Assembly (NCBI GenBank): GCA_018350325.1
Contig: JAEVLN010000009.1
Coordinates: 2,788,459 to 2,852,458 of the forward strand
From: Globodera rostochiensis
Lineage: Eukaryota; Nematoda; Chromadorea; Rhabditida; Heteroderidae
Reading direction: 5' to 3'
Length of the DNA stretch: 64,000 nt
A program made the position numbers and the translations under genes. Below, piece by piece: positions 48,130 through 61,800 of this stretch. The stretch's first letter is position 1; every line of letters starts with the position of its first letter. The notes under the pieces were generated by a model. That model ran no database searches. It was not told the origin of the DNA and saw only the letters and a list, made by a program, of their open reading frames with translations.

Positions 48130-49200
48130 AGGCTCCTCCCATTCTTAAAAAAAGGTTCTTTTCAAAATGGGCAAAAAAATTTGCTATTTTGGCAGAAATC
48201 TCTCAACAATAACAGATAAAATTTTAAAATTTTTCTCGGTTGCCCTTGATATGGTTAAGATTAAAATTGATGATTTTTACAGTATTACACCCGACCCGCC
48301 CGCCTATCGGTGTCATTTGCGTTAAATTTGTCGAATACGTAAGAATTAGGGCTCCTCTACTTTAAGTTTACGGAATGGTCACCAAAATGAATGTTGACTT
48401 ATAACATTCTTTGTCCTAAACCGATTAGGTCGAACATTAAACCAAATGAAATCTCTCGATGAGTTAGCCCTATCATTAAGTTAACGTTTTGCGATTGGAC
48501 ATATGGCCGAAAAAGTGAAAAACTCAAAAAATGCCTTTTTTGAGGTTTTCTGGCCATAACTTTTTTGTGTGTTGTTCAATCAATTAGATTCTTTAAAGAG
48601 ACAGATTCTATTTATTTAGAGCTTTCATTTGATTTTATCTTTTACCTAATCGGTTTAGAATGGAGAAAGTTATAAGTCGAAAAATGGCTGCCCTCCCCCA
48701 TATACCACAATTGAGGGTAGCCATAATACCTGCTTTAGCAGGGTTTTCCTGCTTCTTGGGCTTTTACTTTGACCTGCTTTTGTCTGCTTTTTAGTTTTTC
48801 ATGCTTTTTAAATTTCCAAAAATTAAAATTTTTGGCTGAATTTAAAATTTATCCATCCATCTAAAATACTTTGTAGATAGCTTGAGTGCGGCAAAACGTC
48901 CTTTTCCCCTCGGCAATATCTCACAACAATTTTTTTATGTCGAGCTTCCTTCTAGGTTTCCCGGACATTTTTTGGGCAAGAATTTCGGATTTTTGAGCCG
49001 GAATTCCTGGCCGAAAATTAATCAAATAGTTTTTGTCATTTATTACATATTTTTATTTGTTTTAAACATTTATTTGCCTTTGTGCCAGCACTCAAACGGC
49101 CCAAAGTCTTTGGATGGCAGAAACAAGCGTTCATAAAGGACAATCCGGGCGTTTCTGCTTGTATCGTTGACATTTTTTTTCCTGCATTTATTTTAAAAAA
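48130..49200. other. Intergenic, mostly unique AT-rich sequence
   Basis: Includes one copy of the short dispersed repeat (about 48955-49045). The 48300-48720 stretch has slightly higher complexity, but no extended reading frame or family match was recognised. Confidence 0.5.
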
Positions 49201-49247
49201 ATGTTAACATTTTTTCAAAATTCCTAACAATTGAATAATAAGGGTCA

Positions 49248-49400
49248 AATGGCCCATTGTTCCATGCCGTAAGCGGACTTCCAGAACATCCATTCCAACA
49301 GGAAGGCCCGGCCAAAAGCGGATTCCATCTTCTTCCGCGTCCTTTCGTCCGCTTTGTCCGCCAATACCTGTACTCGATCGACGCAATGCTTTCGATCCCA
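49248..49400 (-). pseudogene. Fragment of the tenA last exon
   Basis: The minus strand reads ADKADERTRKKMESAFGRAF, LLEWMFWKSAYGMEQWAI and stop, matching the C terminus of the TenA gene at 24.9-27.1 kb with a few substitutions. The catalytic Glu segment is present but all upstream exons are missing, so it cannot make an enzyme. Sequence downstream of tenA is also partly copied here. Confidence 0.88.
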
Positions 49401-49950
49401 AATAAAAACATACCTAACCGATTTGGGGGAAATCAAGTTGGGGCAAGGGGACACATTTTAGAACAGCCCCAACCAACACCATTTACACTCCTGAAAAAAT
49501 GTTTTTTTTCAAAAATTTTATTAACTTTTACCAAATATTCCTAAAACGAGCCCCCCGGGGGTTCTAATTTTAACCTTCCAAAAAGGGGAGCTCTATTTCA
49601 AGGAGTGGGGGCGGCTTTATTTAGGAAATACGGTAGTCTAACTTCTGAAGAACTTTTCCAACGGGACTTATCCGCGCCGTCATATCCCTAAAAAAGCTTC
49701 AGCTTTCCTCACAAAAGGTGGAAGTGACGGAAAATTTTTGTTTAAACTTTGAATCCATAACATTGCAAATTGGTTGTGCCAAAGTAATGGGTGTGAGGTT
49801 GTTAGCAATGCTGCATTAATCGGACTGCTTCTGTACGTGTTAACGGAAATTGAGCCGCCGAAAATTGGGCTTCCAAACAAATTGGGGCTTGTTTTTTATA
49901 GCTATAAATTCTTTTAATTTTATAAAAATAAAATAAAATAAAAAGAAAAA

Positions 49951-52539
49951 TTATGTATTATTTTGTGTGATCAAAATTTGTGCGACCTCCTCTTCCACTT
50001 CATCTTTGAATCTGTCCAAGAGGTGATCACGGATCAAATTTGTGTTCAATTGTTGGCATTTTTCAATGCCAAGTTCCTCCTCGGGGCATTGCTGTCGCCA
50101 GTGCAACTTCAGCGCGTCCTCTTCGCTGACATGCAACGTGTTGGACACGTTTGCATGCAGTCGATGCAAGCCAAAATGGTTGAACACGCTGACAATGCTC
50201 CGTGTGCTAATCAATCAATAAATTGCTTTATTATTATCAATCAATTTATTGCGATCGATTTTGTACATCAAAGATTAAAAAAGATTTTACTCAATATTAC
50301 TCACTTCACAAAACTTTTCCCATATTGTCCACTTTCCTGTGCCGTGTCGGACCTCCAACGGAGGCCGAATAGACTGTCTATGTTGTCGGTGTTGTTGTTG
50401 GCATTTTGCCCGATGTTTTTGTTGTGCCAAAATTTGAACACATTTCGAACGGAAATGGACGACGGTTCGGCACGCCATTTGCCCCGTGCGAGCAGTTCAT
50501 GCAGCAATTGTTGCCATCTTTGGTGCCGCAACGGCACGACCACTTCGTCAATGTCGGCGATCAACACAAAATGGTGGGTGGCAGTATACCTGCAAAAAAA
50601 TTGTTAAACAGGTTGACGCTTGGCTTAAAAGCTTTGCATTTTTTGGCATAATGCCACCTACAGTATACCTGTTGAAACAATCGTTGTACGGTATCAATTC
50701 ATGCCGCCGTTTTTGTTGTCTGTTCCGCTGGATGAATTGGTGTCTTCTGCATAATTATTTTTGTTAAATCTTTAATTGTAACTAAATTTTATTAATTACA
50801 TAAATGGTTGATTCGGTGAGTTGGCGGGCAAATTCAGCTCAACCTTTGGGTGGGGGTGGGGGCTAAATTCTTTTCAAAAATTTTGTTGTTAAACAATTTC
50901 CAATTTTTTTCTGTCGGCCATCCGTTGGAGCGCAATTCGCACATTTGCGGGTATCCAATAGAAATACAATGTGACGGCATTGGCACCAAGTGCCCGCTGT
51001 AAAAGCACCCATTCCACAATTTTTCGTGCCGAAAATGCGGCCGATTCCTCCAAAAAGTCCAACCCTTTTGTGCAGACGGCAATTCTGAATGCCTTTAAAT
51101 GTTTTTGTGAATTTATGAAAAAAAAATTCATAAAATTTCTAAATGAATTTATTTAATTAATGCATTTTTTGCATAAAATATGATTTATTAGAAAATTGTT
51201 GACAATCCTTTGGAATTGGGCCTTTAGGTTCATGCATAAATTAGTTTTTTTCTGAAATTCGGAAAAATGTTTGAGTTTGGGATCTGTTTTTGAGATTCTC
51301 TGCGCATATATTTTTACCCTAGAACATTTATTTAAAATTAAAAAAATTATTTCCGCCGGGATCCCAATTTCCAAAGGTTTGGCAAATTTTTAATTTGTTT
51401 TTGTTAATTAAAAATTAATTTCTATTTCAAAATAATCACTTGATCCGATCTGGCCGTATGCCAAAAACACTTTGTTCGGTGATAATTGAACTTTTCGCTG
51501 GTTTTGTGATTTGTGTAAAATTTGCTATGCCCACGCCTTCGCCGGATTTTACACAGAACGAATTGCGCGATATCAGCACAAGTGATTCGACATTATTCTA
51601 AAAATTGTTAATTTTAATTTTAAATTTATTTTTTATAATTTTTTTACCCCCAAATTTGTTGAAGGCATTGGACAAGTGAATAAGAAAGGGTTGTAAAATT
51701 CTGTCCTCGGGTCCCAGGCTCGTTGCCAAATCCACCGTACCCGTGCCCTCACAACCGTACCATCCCATGCCCAACTTTTGTCATCATTAAATGGGGAAAT
51801 GTAATGCCGGAAATGGCAATAATAAGCGTTCTGCAGCGGAAAGGTGCCAAAAGATGAAGAAAGCACCTTCAGCGAAATAATGTAAATTTTTATAGAAATT
51901 TAAAATTTTAATTTTAAAAATTTATACATTTTTCTATTTACCAAATTTTTTAAAATTACAATTTTACTTGAACAGATGGCTTCCCGGGGAAAATTGAATT
52001 TGTTCGTTCGTCCAAATAAGCTGAATACACGTATATCTGACCATTTTGTGTCCATTGCCTTCTGTTGGCCTTCCTTTTTGGCTCTGTGCCGTAACATTTC
52101 CTCAATTCCTCAACATTTGCAGGCCGTTCAACCAGCTCAAAAACCTTTGACAATTTACAAATATCACTTAAATAATTTAATTAATTTTTATTAATTTTTT
52201 TATTTAGCCCAAAAAATCCCGAACCAAACCCATGACCCCCCAGTTGTCTGATCAGAGCTTAATCTCAAGCAGTTAGTCCCTTTTTGATATGCCCAAAAAT
52301 TCATTAAATTGCCATACTTTGGCTTTGCCCACTTGCGAGCTGTACATGTACTCCAAGCTTTCCACACCATCAACAAATGCTTTGTGCAGCTGAGATTCAT
52401 CGGGCAAAGCATTGTCGTTCTGCTCATAATTGGGCTCAAAAAATGGTGGCTGAAAGTCCAAATGGATCAACACCAACATTGAACAGACAAGTACAGTTTG
52501 AATTATTAAATAATGCTTTCTGCTGCAATGGCGCCTCAT
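49951..52539 (-). CDS. Glycosyltransferase family 92 (DUF23) protein, copy 2
   Basis: Inverted sister of the gene at 34235-37033 with the same nine-exon structure: 52539-52318, 52144-51968, 51866-51648, 51597-51440, 51084-50895, 50843-50800, 50746-50669, 50589-50305 and 50206-49951; about 542 aa. The only length change is one codon fewer in exon 8 (KNIGQN against KNSSGQN). The anchor, CTKGLDF, ADIDEVVVP and KSFVNTR motifs are all kept, and substitutions look scattered (for example YWIPANVRIALQ against Y WIPPNVRNALQ). No stops or frameshifts seen, so both copies could be active. It sits tail-side to the complete Srg receptor gene, suggesting this is the ancestral location. Confidence 0.93.
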
Positions 52540-52854
52540 TTTAGCCAAAATGTGTACTGTTTTTGTGCTTAAAATTAAATAAATTAAATAAAATTCATTA
52601 ACAGGGGGTTGGTTATTTGGCCAAAAATTCGAAAAGATTTTTTTTAAACTCATAGCTTATTGGAAATTCTTGTAAATCAATTTATTTTTTGGTGGATTCT
52701 TTGAAAATTTTCCCAACAATTAATGGAATACACTCAATAAATAAACTTCCACTCGTTGCGCTGAAGGTCATTGTCATTCCCAGAAAAGGTGAGGGAAACG
52801 CGGCTATATTCTGTGTGCTTAATTCTAGAAAAACAAATATTTTTCAAATATTTA

Positions 52855-52955
52855 AAATGACAAAAACTATTTGAATAATTTTTGGACAGGAATTCCGGCT
52901 CATAAAATCCGAAATTCTTGCACAAAAAAAGGTCCGGGATAACCGGAGGAAATTT
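52855..52955 (-). repeat. Short dispersed repeat, copy in the second arm
   Basis: Reverse complement of the unit at 33820-33915 (AAATCCGAAATTCTTGCACA on the plus strand). Lies between GT92 copy 2 and the receptor gene. Confidence 0.75.
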
Positions 52956-53028
52956 GAGATGCAAAACATCGATTGGATCACTAAGAAAAACGCCGAGAGC
53001 CTCTCTCGAACATCGCTGCTGAGCCAAA

Positions 53029-55019
53029 TCAGATGATCGCGGCACGTCTCAGCACTTCCAGCCTTGTTCTGTGTTCACAATAGTGATCGCTGGCATCATT
53101 GTCCTGAAATTGTTGCTGATCAATCGTCGTGTCGTCACGCTTCACAAACGGGCGCTGCTTAACAAAAGGGATGATCGCCACCTGATGTTGGACACTGTTG
53201 ACGATCGGCACCACCTGAACAATAATAATTAATGTGATCGATCGATTGATCAATCATCAATACAGACAAAGAAATGATCAGATTAATTTGAATCAGATTA
53301 GTTTCCAAATCAAATCAGTTTTACCATTGAACCGCGTCGCCTCTTGGTCATTGTGATTTTAATTTTGTCGAACGCTTTGGCCATACAACAACATCCACAT
53401 TTTTCAAAAGTGTTCAGTGCACCACCAAAAATGGCGTTGAATAATGCATTTGTTCTCACAGAAACTTCTGATGATGCCCAATACAAAAACCATGACGGAA
53501 ATACCAGCACACGGAGGTCGTTCAGCAAAATGTACTGGTTGACGACTATGGACCAAAGAGGCTGGAACAACTCGTAGTCCAAGGTGTACAAATAGGCAAA
53601 AATCTGTGGGGATTTGGACTTTTATTAGGTGTTCATGGCCTTTTAAAATTCCGGTTTTCAGGAAATTTGCTGTAGCCGATTCTTTTTTTAATCCAAATTA
53701 GCAAAAGTTTCGGCTATTTTGTCGGTAAATTTAAAATTTACATAAAAGGCCAAATGCAGCGCTTGACCAAAGAACATTGCAACTGTATAAACGAGGAGAC
53801 GGAATTCCTAACATTTACTAATTAAAGTTGTCAAAGTTTCACTAAAAAATTGCCAAAATGTCCGCATGATTCTCCTCCCGTCCGTTGTCGTGTCAGCGTT
53901 GCGGTCCGTGTCCTTTTGTGCCATTTGTAGGCAAAAATTGTTGCCAAATTCAGTGCCGTACTCGTGGCCAACGCGAGCACGGAACAAATGAACAAAAATT
54001 TGTATGCATTGAACACCTAAAAATAGACAAAATAAAATTCAAAAATAAAATCATTTTCCTTAAAACAAAAAATTAATTTATTTTACTGTATTGCGCACTT
54101 TTTCTCCCGGCCTAAACCGGTAGCTGACGACGATACGTTTAATTTGTGTTCTTTTGATGTCAGCATTGAAGTGAATGTTGTCCATCAATGCAATTGGAGT
54201 GATCAATGCCAAGCAAATCAGCACACCGGCAGCCACAACAATTAGGAAGAATCGACTCCAGAGCTAAAAAAAGAAAACATTCATTTTTTGTATTAACTTT
54301 ATTAATTTTTGTAAATTATTGTTTTAATTTAAAATTACCATCAAATATAATTTTTTCCAAGCTTTAAACACTAGAATAAATTGGCAATCATTTTTTGTAT
54401 TAATTTCAAAAATAAAAAATTTAAATAATGAAAACCAATTAATTAAAAATATTGATATTTGAAGGTTATAAATAAATTAACAACTTATTTAAATTATGAA
54501 ATAATTTTAAAAATTTCTAACCTCTTCAAAATCCAGCGGACGGACAATGGCGGACAGTCGATGTGCAATGACGACCATTGTGAGAAAGTTTTCGAAATGA
54601 AACGTGAAAAAAGAGAGGCAAAAGAATGTCTTCGGCACCCAATCCGGCATCGACATGTACAGCTCGTAAAACAAGCCAACTTCGCTGATGCGCATCGACG
54701 GAATGTACAGAACAAAGTTTAACAACAAATTCTTAAAATTAATTCTTATATTTTTTAATATTTTAAATTTAAATTTAAAACCTTGGTTCAATAATTTTTT
54801 ATAAAACACATTATATTAATTAAACAAATCTTTTTTATTAATCAAATTAAGTCTAATTAAGCTTAATACATTTGCCGCCAACAAAAGGAATAATCGGAAG
54901 AAGCTTGTTGCAAAGCAATGGCGCCAAAAGCGCAAAATCACCACACATTCTGTGACATAAAGCAACACGGACGGAAGCGCGAGCAATAAACTGACGGCTT
55001 GGGGCACGTAAATGTCCAT
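53029..55019 (-). CDS. Srg-type seven-transmembrane chemoreceptor
   Basis: Seven exons: 55019-54870, 54731-54522, 54263-54099, 54016-53843, 53807-53742, 53603-53325 and 53214-53029, every intron in phase 0; about 409 aa. Membrane segments in order: QAVSLLLALPSVLLYVTECV, FFRLFLLLAANVL with NLLLNF, FFCLSFFTFHFENFLTMVV, RFFLIVVAAGVLICLALI, YKFLFICSVLALATSTALN, RLLVYTVAMFFGQALHLAF and LRVLVFPSWFLYWASSEVSV. AHRLSAIVRPLDFEE after TM3 and the proline-containing TM7 fit the Srg family of nematode receptors. The C-terminal tail (GCCCMAKAFDKIKITMTKRR and following) is longer than usual. A start at 55094 (MTILKN) is possible. Expected role: sensory-neuron GPCR. Its 3' exon is partly duplicated at 33640-33750. 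Confidence 0.85.
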
Positions 55020-55099
55020 TTTATCGAATTCGGCAATTGAATCGACCCAAAATAATAATAAATTTGTAACAAAAATATTTTTTAATATAGTCAAATTAC

Positions 55100-55800
55100 A
55101 AAATTGCCAATTTTCCGGACTAAACGAGAGGACTAGGAATAGAACTATTTTTGTTAAAATATTGTAAACACTTTTTTTTTAAATTGGTTTAAGTCTACGA
55201 GAATAGAAAATATGTGAATTTTGACAGAAATAAAAGTTGTAAATCAAAATAGGTGTAACAAAGCTCCATTTGGAAGTTGTTCAACCTAATTAATTGGCTT
55301 CAAAGAGTGCCGCCTTTGATTTGCCTAATGAAAAGAAAACGAGACGTGCCAATAAAGGGGGGAAAATGCCAAATTCCATGCAATTTATTGAGGCTGTAGC
55401 TCAACAAGTGTTAGAAAATGAGTAAATATTATACACACCAAGACGGATTTGGCATTTGCGCAGGTGAACATTTCTTTCCAATTTTACGAAAATAATATTT
55501 TCCTCATTTGGCGAGAAGTACCGATGTTAAGGCAGGCACCACCTGTGCCAAAATGGCGCACATTAATTCACTCGACATAACACAGAAAAGAAATAAATTT
55601 TTAAAAATAAATCTTTTTCAAATCAAATTCACAACTCCATGCCTTTTCGGCACCAACTGAGCTGCCAAATAAATGCCGTAGCACACAAATTCATAGCAAT
55701 AACATAAAAAATTTATTTTGGCGTTCAACAAAATTTAGTAAATTTATACAAAACAAAATGGGAAACTGTCCCCGTAAAAAAGTGTCCAAAAATGAGCAGC
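55100..55800. other. Intergenic gap between receptor and Plus3-like gene
   Basis: AT-rich. It may contain the receptor promoter and the 3' UTR of the Plus3-like gene. No reading frame recognised. Confidence 0.5.
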
Positions 55801-58800
55801 TCATTTCCGATCCGTTTTGGTCTTCTGGAATGGGTGCGCTGTCAGCCGAACAGTGTCTCGGAGCGCCGCCTGCAACTCCTCACTCTTGCGCAAGATGTGC
55901 TCACCAGATGGTGAAATGAAGTTGGCAGCCTGTGGCGACGAGTTAAAATGTTAAAAAACAAAAAAATTCTTTTCATCATTTATTATGTATAAAATAACTA
56001 ATTAAATATATATACACCAGGGATGGGAGCCGACGACCTCAAAAGTTTCGGAAAGCTGAATTCCGACCCCAAATAGGTAAGTCGGAAATCGGAATTTTCA
56101 TAAAAAAATTCCCTGCGAATTCATAAAATTTGTTAACATGGTACATATTACGACATTTAACAAGAAATTGATTGCTTGAAAAGGACTGAAATGTTCAAAA
56201 AAATCAAACAGTCGCATCGAAAATTTATCAAATTTTTCCGAAAATTTCCTCAATATTTCGAAAATCGGAATTCCGAGGTCTCAAAATTTTTCGGAAATCG
56301 GAATTCCGACTCCAAAAAAGTAAAATCGGAATATCCCTGATACCGTATTATCTCTAATTATTACCCTAGGTAATTAATTTTCAACCCTCCTCTAGGGTGG
56401 GTAATTATTAGAGACTGTGTAATAACTAGAGTTTCTTATTTTCAGTCATTTTTGCATTAATTAGGGACTGGATAATTAATTTTTGATCCTCCTCTAGGGT
56501 TGGTAATTATTAGAGACGGGTAATCATTAGAGATAATACGGTATACATCCTATACATTATTAAAAAGTTTCTGTGCTTTTCTTTAATGAATCAATCCAAC
56601 AAAATATGTGTAAATGGTGATGAACACCTGAACTGACTGACCAGTTTCTGTTGCCTGACCAGCTTCTTTATGATTTCCGGTTTGCGAAACTGTACAGCGT
56701 TGACGGTACAGCAATGGTGATCAAAATGAAGCAAAACTGTCAGCTGTTCGCCGTACATTGCATATGGTTTTGCGTTCCAACTGATGCGCTTAATCTGTTC
56801 AACCAACCACAGTCGTTGCCGCTTCTTGCCGCCCATCGTGACCTGCAAAAATGCAACACAAAAAAATATGTTTTAAAATGTTTTCAAAAAATTGAAGTTG
56901 GCACACACCGTGCATTGCACGTACAGCCCGACCGCGACACGCTCAAACTCCGTGCGGCCTCGTTGCAGGAGCTGCACCAGATGCTTTGGTGTGACCATAA
57001 TTTTCTCGATGACCGAACCGAACGCCTTGCGGAACATGTTGCGGGAATTGAGCTCGTCAATGTCGTCCGCTTCCTTCCCATCCTTTTTACTCTTCTGCAA
57101 GGGATTGATCTCATTTTTTGGAATAGCGGGCAACAAAAATCACATTTTTGATCAATTCAGATTAGTGCGGAAGTCTGATCAATACTACGAGAGATATATG
57201 TATATTTTAATTTGAGCCCGGACCGATCAGGAATCTCGAAATTGAGACTCGGATCTCGATCGAAGAATATCGATTGGTGATCGTGATCAATTTGCTCCCA
57301 CCGTCTGCTGATGATGTTCGTTGTTTTCCGCCTGCTGCCGCGCTTTTTCCCGTTTCTCGCGCTTTCTCTGCTTGTCTCTCTGATTTTTTGCCGATTTCAA
57401 CGATTTTTTCACTGCTTTCAACTTTTCATAGACTCTCAGTCGACGGGCATGGTACAGCGACGACAGCGGCAACTGTTCCCCCTAAATACAACAACAAAAT
57501 CGGTTCCTTTAAAATAAAAGTAGGCCGGAATCGGGATCCCCATGGATCGGGCGGGATTATCCCGGTTTTTGGAATCCCGATCCCGGTTCAAAATGCTGGT
57601 CCCGATCCCGGTTTTGGAATCCCGATCCCGGTTCAAAATGCTGGTCCCGGTTCAAAATGTTGGTCCCGATCCCGGTTCAAAATGTTGGTCCCGATCCCGG
57701 TTTAAATGCTGGTTCCGATCCCGGTTTTTGGAATCCCGATCCCGGTTTAAATGCTGGTTCCGATCCCGGTTTTTGGAATCCCGATCCCGGTTTAAATGCT
57801 GGTTCCGATCCCGGTTTTTGGAATTCCGATCCCGGTTTAAATGCTGGTTCCGATCCCGGTTTTTGGAATCCCGATCCCGGTCAAGCATTGTACTTTTAAA
57901 TGAAATTAGTTTAAAAAAACAGCTTAAGCATCAAGTGAAATTTGATTTTCTCTGTGCACTGATCAAATCGGGTAATTTTTGTGTTTCTGGACCAGCAAAG
58001 GGCGGTGGACGTGCTAAACAGTTACCCATCTGGCCATATTGTCGATCCAATTTCGGAAAATGTTGTCCGTTATTTCATGGTCCACCAACTCGCTGATCAA
58101 ATAGGGCGTCGACAAATGTTTGAAGATAATTTTTGTGCCATCAACTTGAATGATTTCGTCAACAATCACCTGAAACTGTTTGTTTTAAAAAAGCTTTTCT
58201 TCAAGCAAATTTGGAGAAATTATTTTTAAATAAATTCTTTTTTATTCAAAAAAAAAAATTAAAGGTTTGCTGTGTGCTGGCGAGTTCCAATCATTTTGTT
58301 GCACCGCAATTCTCCAATCAATTATTTTTTTCTGGGCACAAAATTCTTTTTTTTTTCTTTATTTTTGATTCAATTTAGTGGGGGTTTTCCCCCGATTTTT
58401 TTTTGTTGCTTTTTTTATTCTTTTCCAACCCAAAACAATCCCAAAACTTACTTTTGCGGTGCCGTTCTTCGTATGGCACACCACCAAACAGCCGACCAAA
58501 CATTCGCAAATTGCCTCGTTTCTCGGCCTCACTTTGCAGAGCATAAGTCGGACGCGGCGTAGCGATTCGATGCTGTGCACTAATTTGTCCAGCGGCGGCT
58601 CGTCGTCCATCTGTTCGCGTCAACAGAATTCATATTAATATTTTGTCTATTTTTGATTTTTCAGGTGAAAAAAAATTCAAAACCCCTCAACAACAACAAT
58701 AACAAAAAAAAAGGGGGGGGGGAGGGGAGCAAAATACGATTAGAAATTTTTAGAGAAAAGGCTGTCCCCTTTAGATAATTTTTGAGCTTTTTCCTCAACA

Positions 58801-61800
58801 AACATTTAAAATTTTACTAAATTTCTAGAAAATTACTCGTTAAAGTTTCGGTGCATCAAAAAAAAAAATGCTTTTCTTAGAGTCCGCACTAAAAATTTAT
58901 TACTTTTTTAACCTTGAAACGGTGAGAAAAAAAAAACTAAAATTTTTAGAGACAAACCCTACGAAATTCAGGATCAGGATAATTTATACAGCCGGGTGGA
59001 AGCGACGACCTCAAAAAATTTCGTAAATCGGAATTCCGAGGCCTAAAAAATTTCGGTTTTTAATCGGAAAATAGGGAGAGCAAAGACCTAGCCGGGGGTT
59101 TGAGAGGGTTGAAATATCCGAAAAATTCGAAATTTTTAAAATCTCTATTATTTTTTTAATTTTTTACCTTCCCAAACAAATGCTAAAAATCACCTCCTCT
59201 TCAACCTCATCCGCATCGTCTTCAAGCAGTTCACCCTCTTCCATATCATCGCCAATGTCGCGCGCGTCGGACGCCTCCGTCTTCACGGTGGACGAGGCGG
59301 TCTCCAAGTCCAAAATTTGTACATCGTCGTCGTCATCATCATCCGCAGCGTCCTGCTGATCAATTCCACGACATGGCTCCTCCGATCGTTCCGATTTGGT
59401 GAAGTGATCACGCTCAATTTGTTGTCCAGAAGTATCAAATGCCAAAAGCGATTGAAGCATTTGCGCCTTTTCGCTGATGAACTCGTCCGATGGCAACGGC
59501 AGTGACTAAATAATGTTAAAAAATTCAACAAATTTAAAAGTGATCCGCCGGACTGTTTAGAGATTTAGAATATCTAAAGTATGGTTGGAAGCAGGGCCGT
59601 AACCAGAAAAAAATTTCAGAGGGTGGGGGGGGGAGGGGGCAGACCAAAAAAAGTCGAGATTCTTAGGGGTGCATTTTTCCGTTTTTATTCCAATTTTTTT
59701 AAAGGAATTTTTTTCCAAAAAGAAGTTGGATTTTGGGGGTGTTTTTTTTTATTTATCGCAATTTTCTTAATTCCAGAAGAAAAATTTCTTCGAAAATTAA
59801 TTTGAGGAGTCAAATTTTGGGTTTTACACTAGACCGGGGCGGTATATAGCTTGAATGTCGTGTTGGTGGGTCCGACGGTGCCGTCGGGATTTTTTTTCTT
59901 CTATTTTTTAGTTTTTTCAAGAAAAGTGCGAATCGAAAATTTTGTCGATTTTAGAATTTTTCCAAAATACAGGTGCAGAAGGGTGGAGGGGGTCGGCGGT
60001 GCCGATAGGCGTCGCCGAGAAAATTTGATTCAATTTGTTAAGAAAATTGGCCCAAAATGATTAGTAATTTTGCAAAAAAAAGGTCCCCCCCCCTATGGTT
60101 TTTTTCTCAAAAAACATTTCGAGGGGGGGGGGGGGGGGGGGAGGGCAGCTGCTCCCAATGCCCCCCTCCCCTAGTTACGGGCCTGGTTGTAAGGCTGCTA
60201 AAAGAAATTTTGAACCGAATAATTGTTGTCTAATCAGGGAAGGACCTGAATGTCCATGTCGGCCATCCATGGCCCGTAGTCCACCAGATCGGGCTTTTGA
60301 TCAGCGATCTGATCAAACTCAAAGTAGCCGAGCTGGAAGACAAAAATCCGCCGTTGCGAAAAGGCCATCTGATGCAAATCGACGGGCCCAACCACCGCGT
60401 CAATGAACGCAATCTGCAAAATGTAAAAACTAATTAAAAATCAATTTACACCTAGAAAAAAAAGAGAAATTTTTTTTACAAAAATGGCGAAAAAAGCATG
60501 TAAAAATGGTCCTTCGTTAATTTTTTGTTGGTAAATTACTAGAGCCCGTCATTGAACGATTTTAGACCCAGACCATGGACTTAGGGCGTACCGAGAGCTT
60601 TTTTTCGGGGAGAGCGGGGGCTTATTTGAAAAAAATCAATCTTTAGGACGCATTAGCATTTTTTTTCGAAATTTAATAAAAGTTGTTAAAGAATTTTTTT
60701 AAAAAAAAAAGTAAATTTTGAGATTTTTCTTTACTTCTGGAGGCGGGGGTCGCGCCACCGAAATTTTTTTTTGAAAATTTAACGATATGTTATGAAAAAT
60801 TGGTGCAAAAAATTACAATTTTGTAAAACAAAAGCGTCCCTCCCCCTTTGCTTTTTTACAAAATCCCCACTGGGTACGCCCTTGGGCAAGGTCCATGACG
60901 GTTTCTAAAAATTTCTTAAAAAATTGCTAAAATTTTCGCGGATCTTACAAAAAAGTCGATGATTGTATATAAACTGACATTGATCATTGATAAAATTAAC
61001 ATAATTTTTTTCACGGAAAAAAATTTGTTTTTTTTTTCTAAAAGCGACTCAAACCGCGCACCACTTCACTTTTTTGGCCAACCGCGTGCCGTCCAAGTCG
61101 GCACAAACAGCCGGAAACAGCACGGCTGAACTGTTCCAACTGTGCGTCGTCATAGGCACCGCCGTAAATTGTGTCCAATTTGGCCAAATCGCCACTGATC
61201 AACGTAATGGAGGCCAATTTTGTGGCAAACTCGCGGTCCTAAATGAAACAAAATTGGGTAAAACTGCAGTTAGTGCCCAATATTTTTTTTGAAAAAAATT
61301 TAGGGAAGCAATTATTCCAAAGCCTGCCATATTTCCTAGATTTTCTAGAGGTATTCGGGGGTGTAGAATCCGAAAACCCCGGCCGAATTCGAATGTTTTC
61401 CCCAAAATTCAAAATTTCCAAAAATCAATTTTGGCCTCGAAAATGTTCACAACAAAAAGCAAGTAATGATCGAAATCATGCTTTTTATCCAATTTCGAGG
61501 CCAAAATTTATTTCTGAGAAATTTTGAATTTTTGGGAAAATGTTCAAATTCGGGTCTGAGGTTTGAAAAAGCTCGAAATTAATGTCCGATTTGGTTTCTA
61601 CACCCTCGAATAGCCCTAGAAGAAATTTTTTGTGGACTAGAAAACCACCCTTTTTTTCTGAAAAATGGGGGGGGGCAGCAAACCGAGATAAGTTTTACCG
61701 AAAAAAAATTCAAATTTTAGTGGGTTTGTTGAAGCCCAAAAATACCAATGCACGCCGTTTGCCGGTGTTATGACGCCATCTTTGATGGGTTTGTGGGGAA

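Noticed and set aside
49680..49880. Minus-strand frame of 66 residues
   Set aside because: No homology, no splice partners, and overlaps repeated intergenic sequence.
57542..58096. 184-residue frame with a SRSRFKCWF-type repeat
   Set aside because: A 45-bp CCCGG tandem repeat inside an intron; open in both directions.
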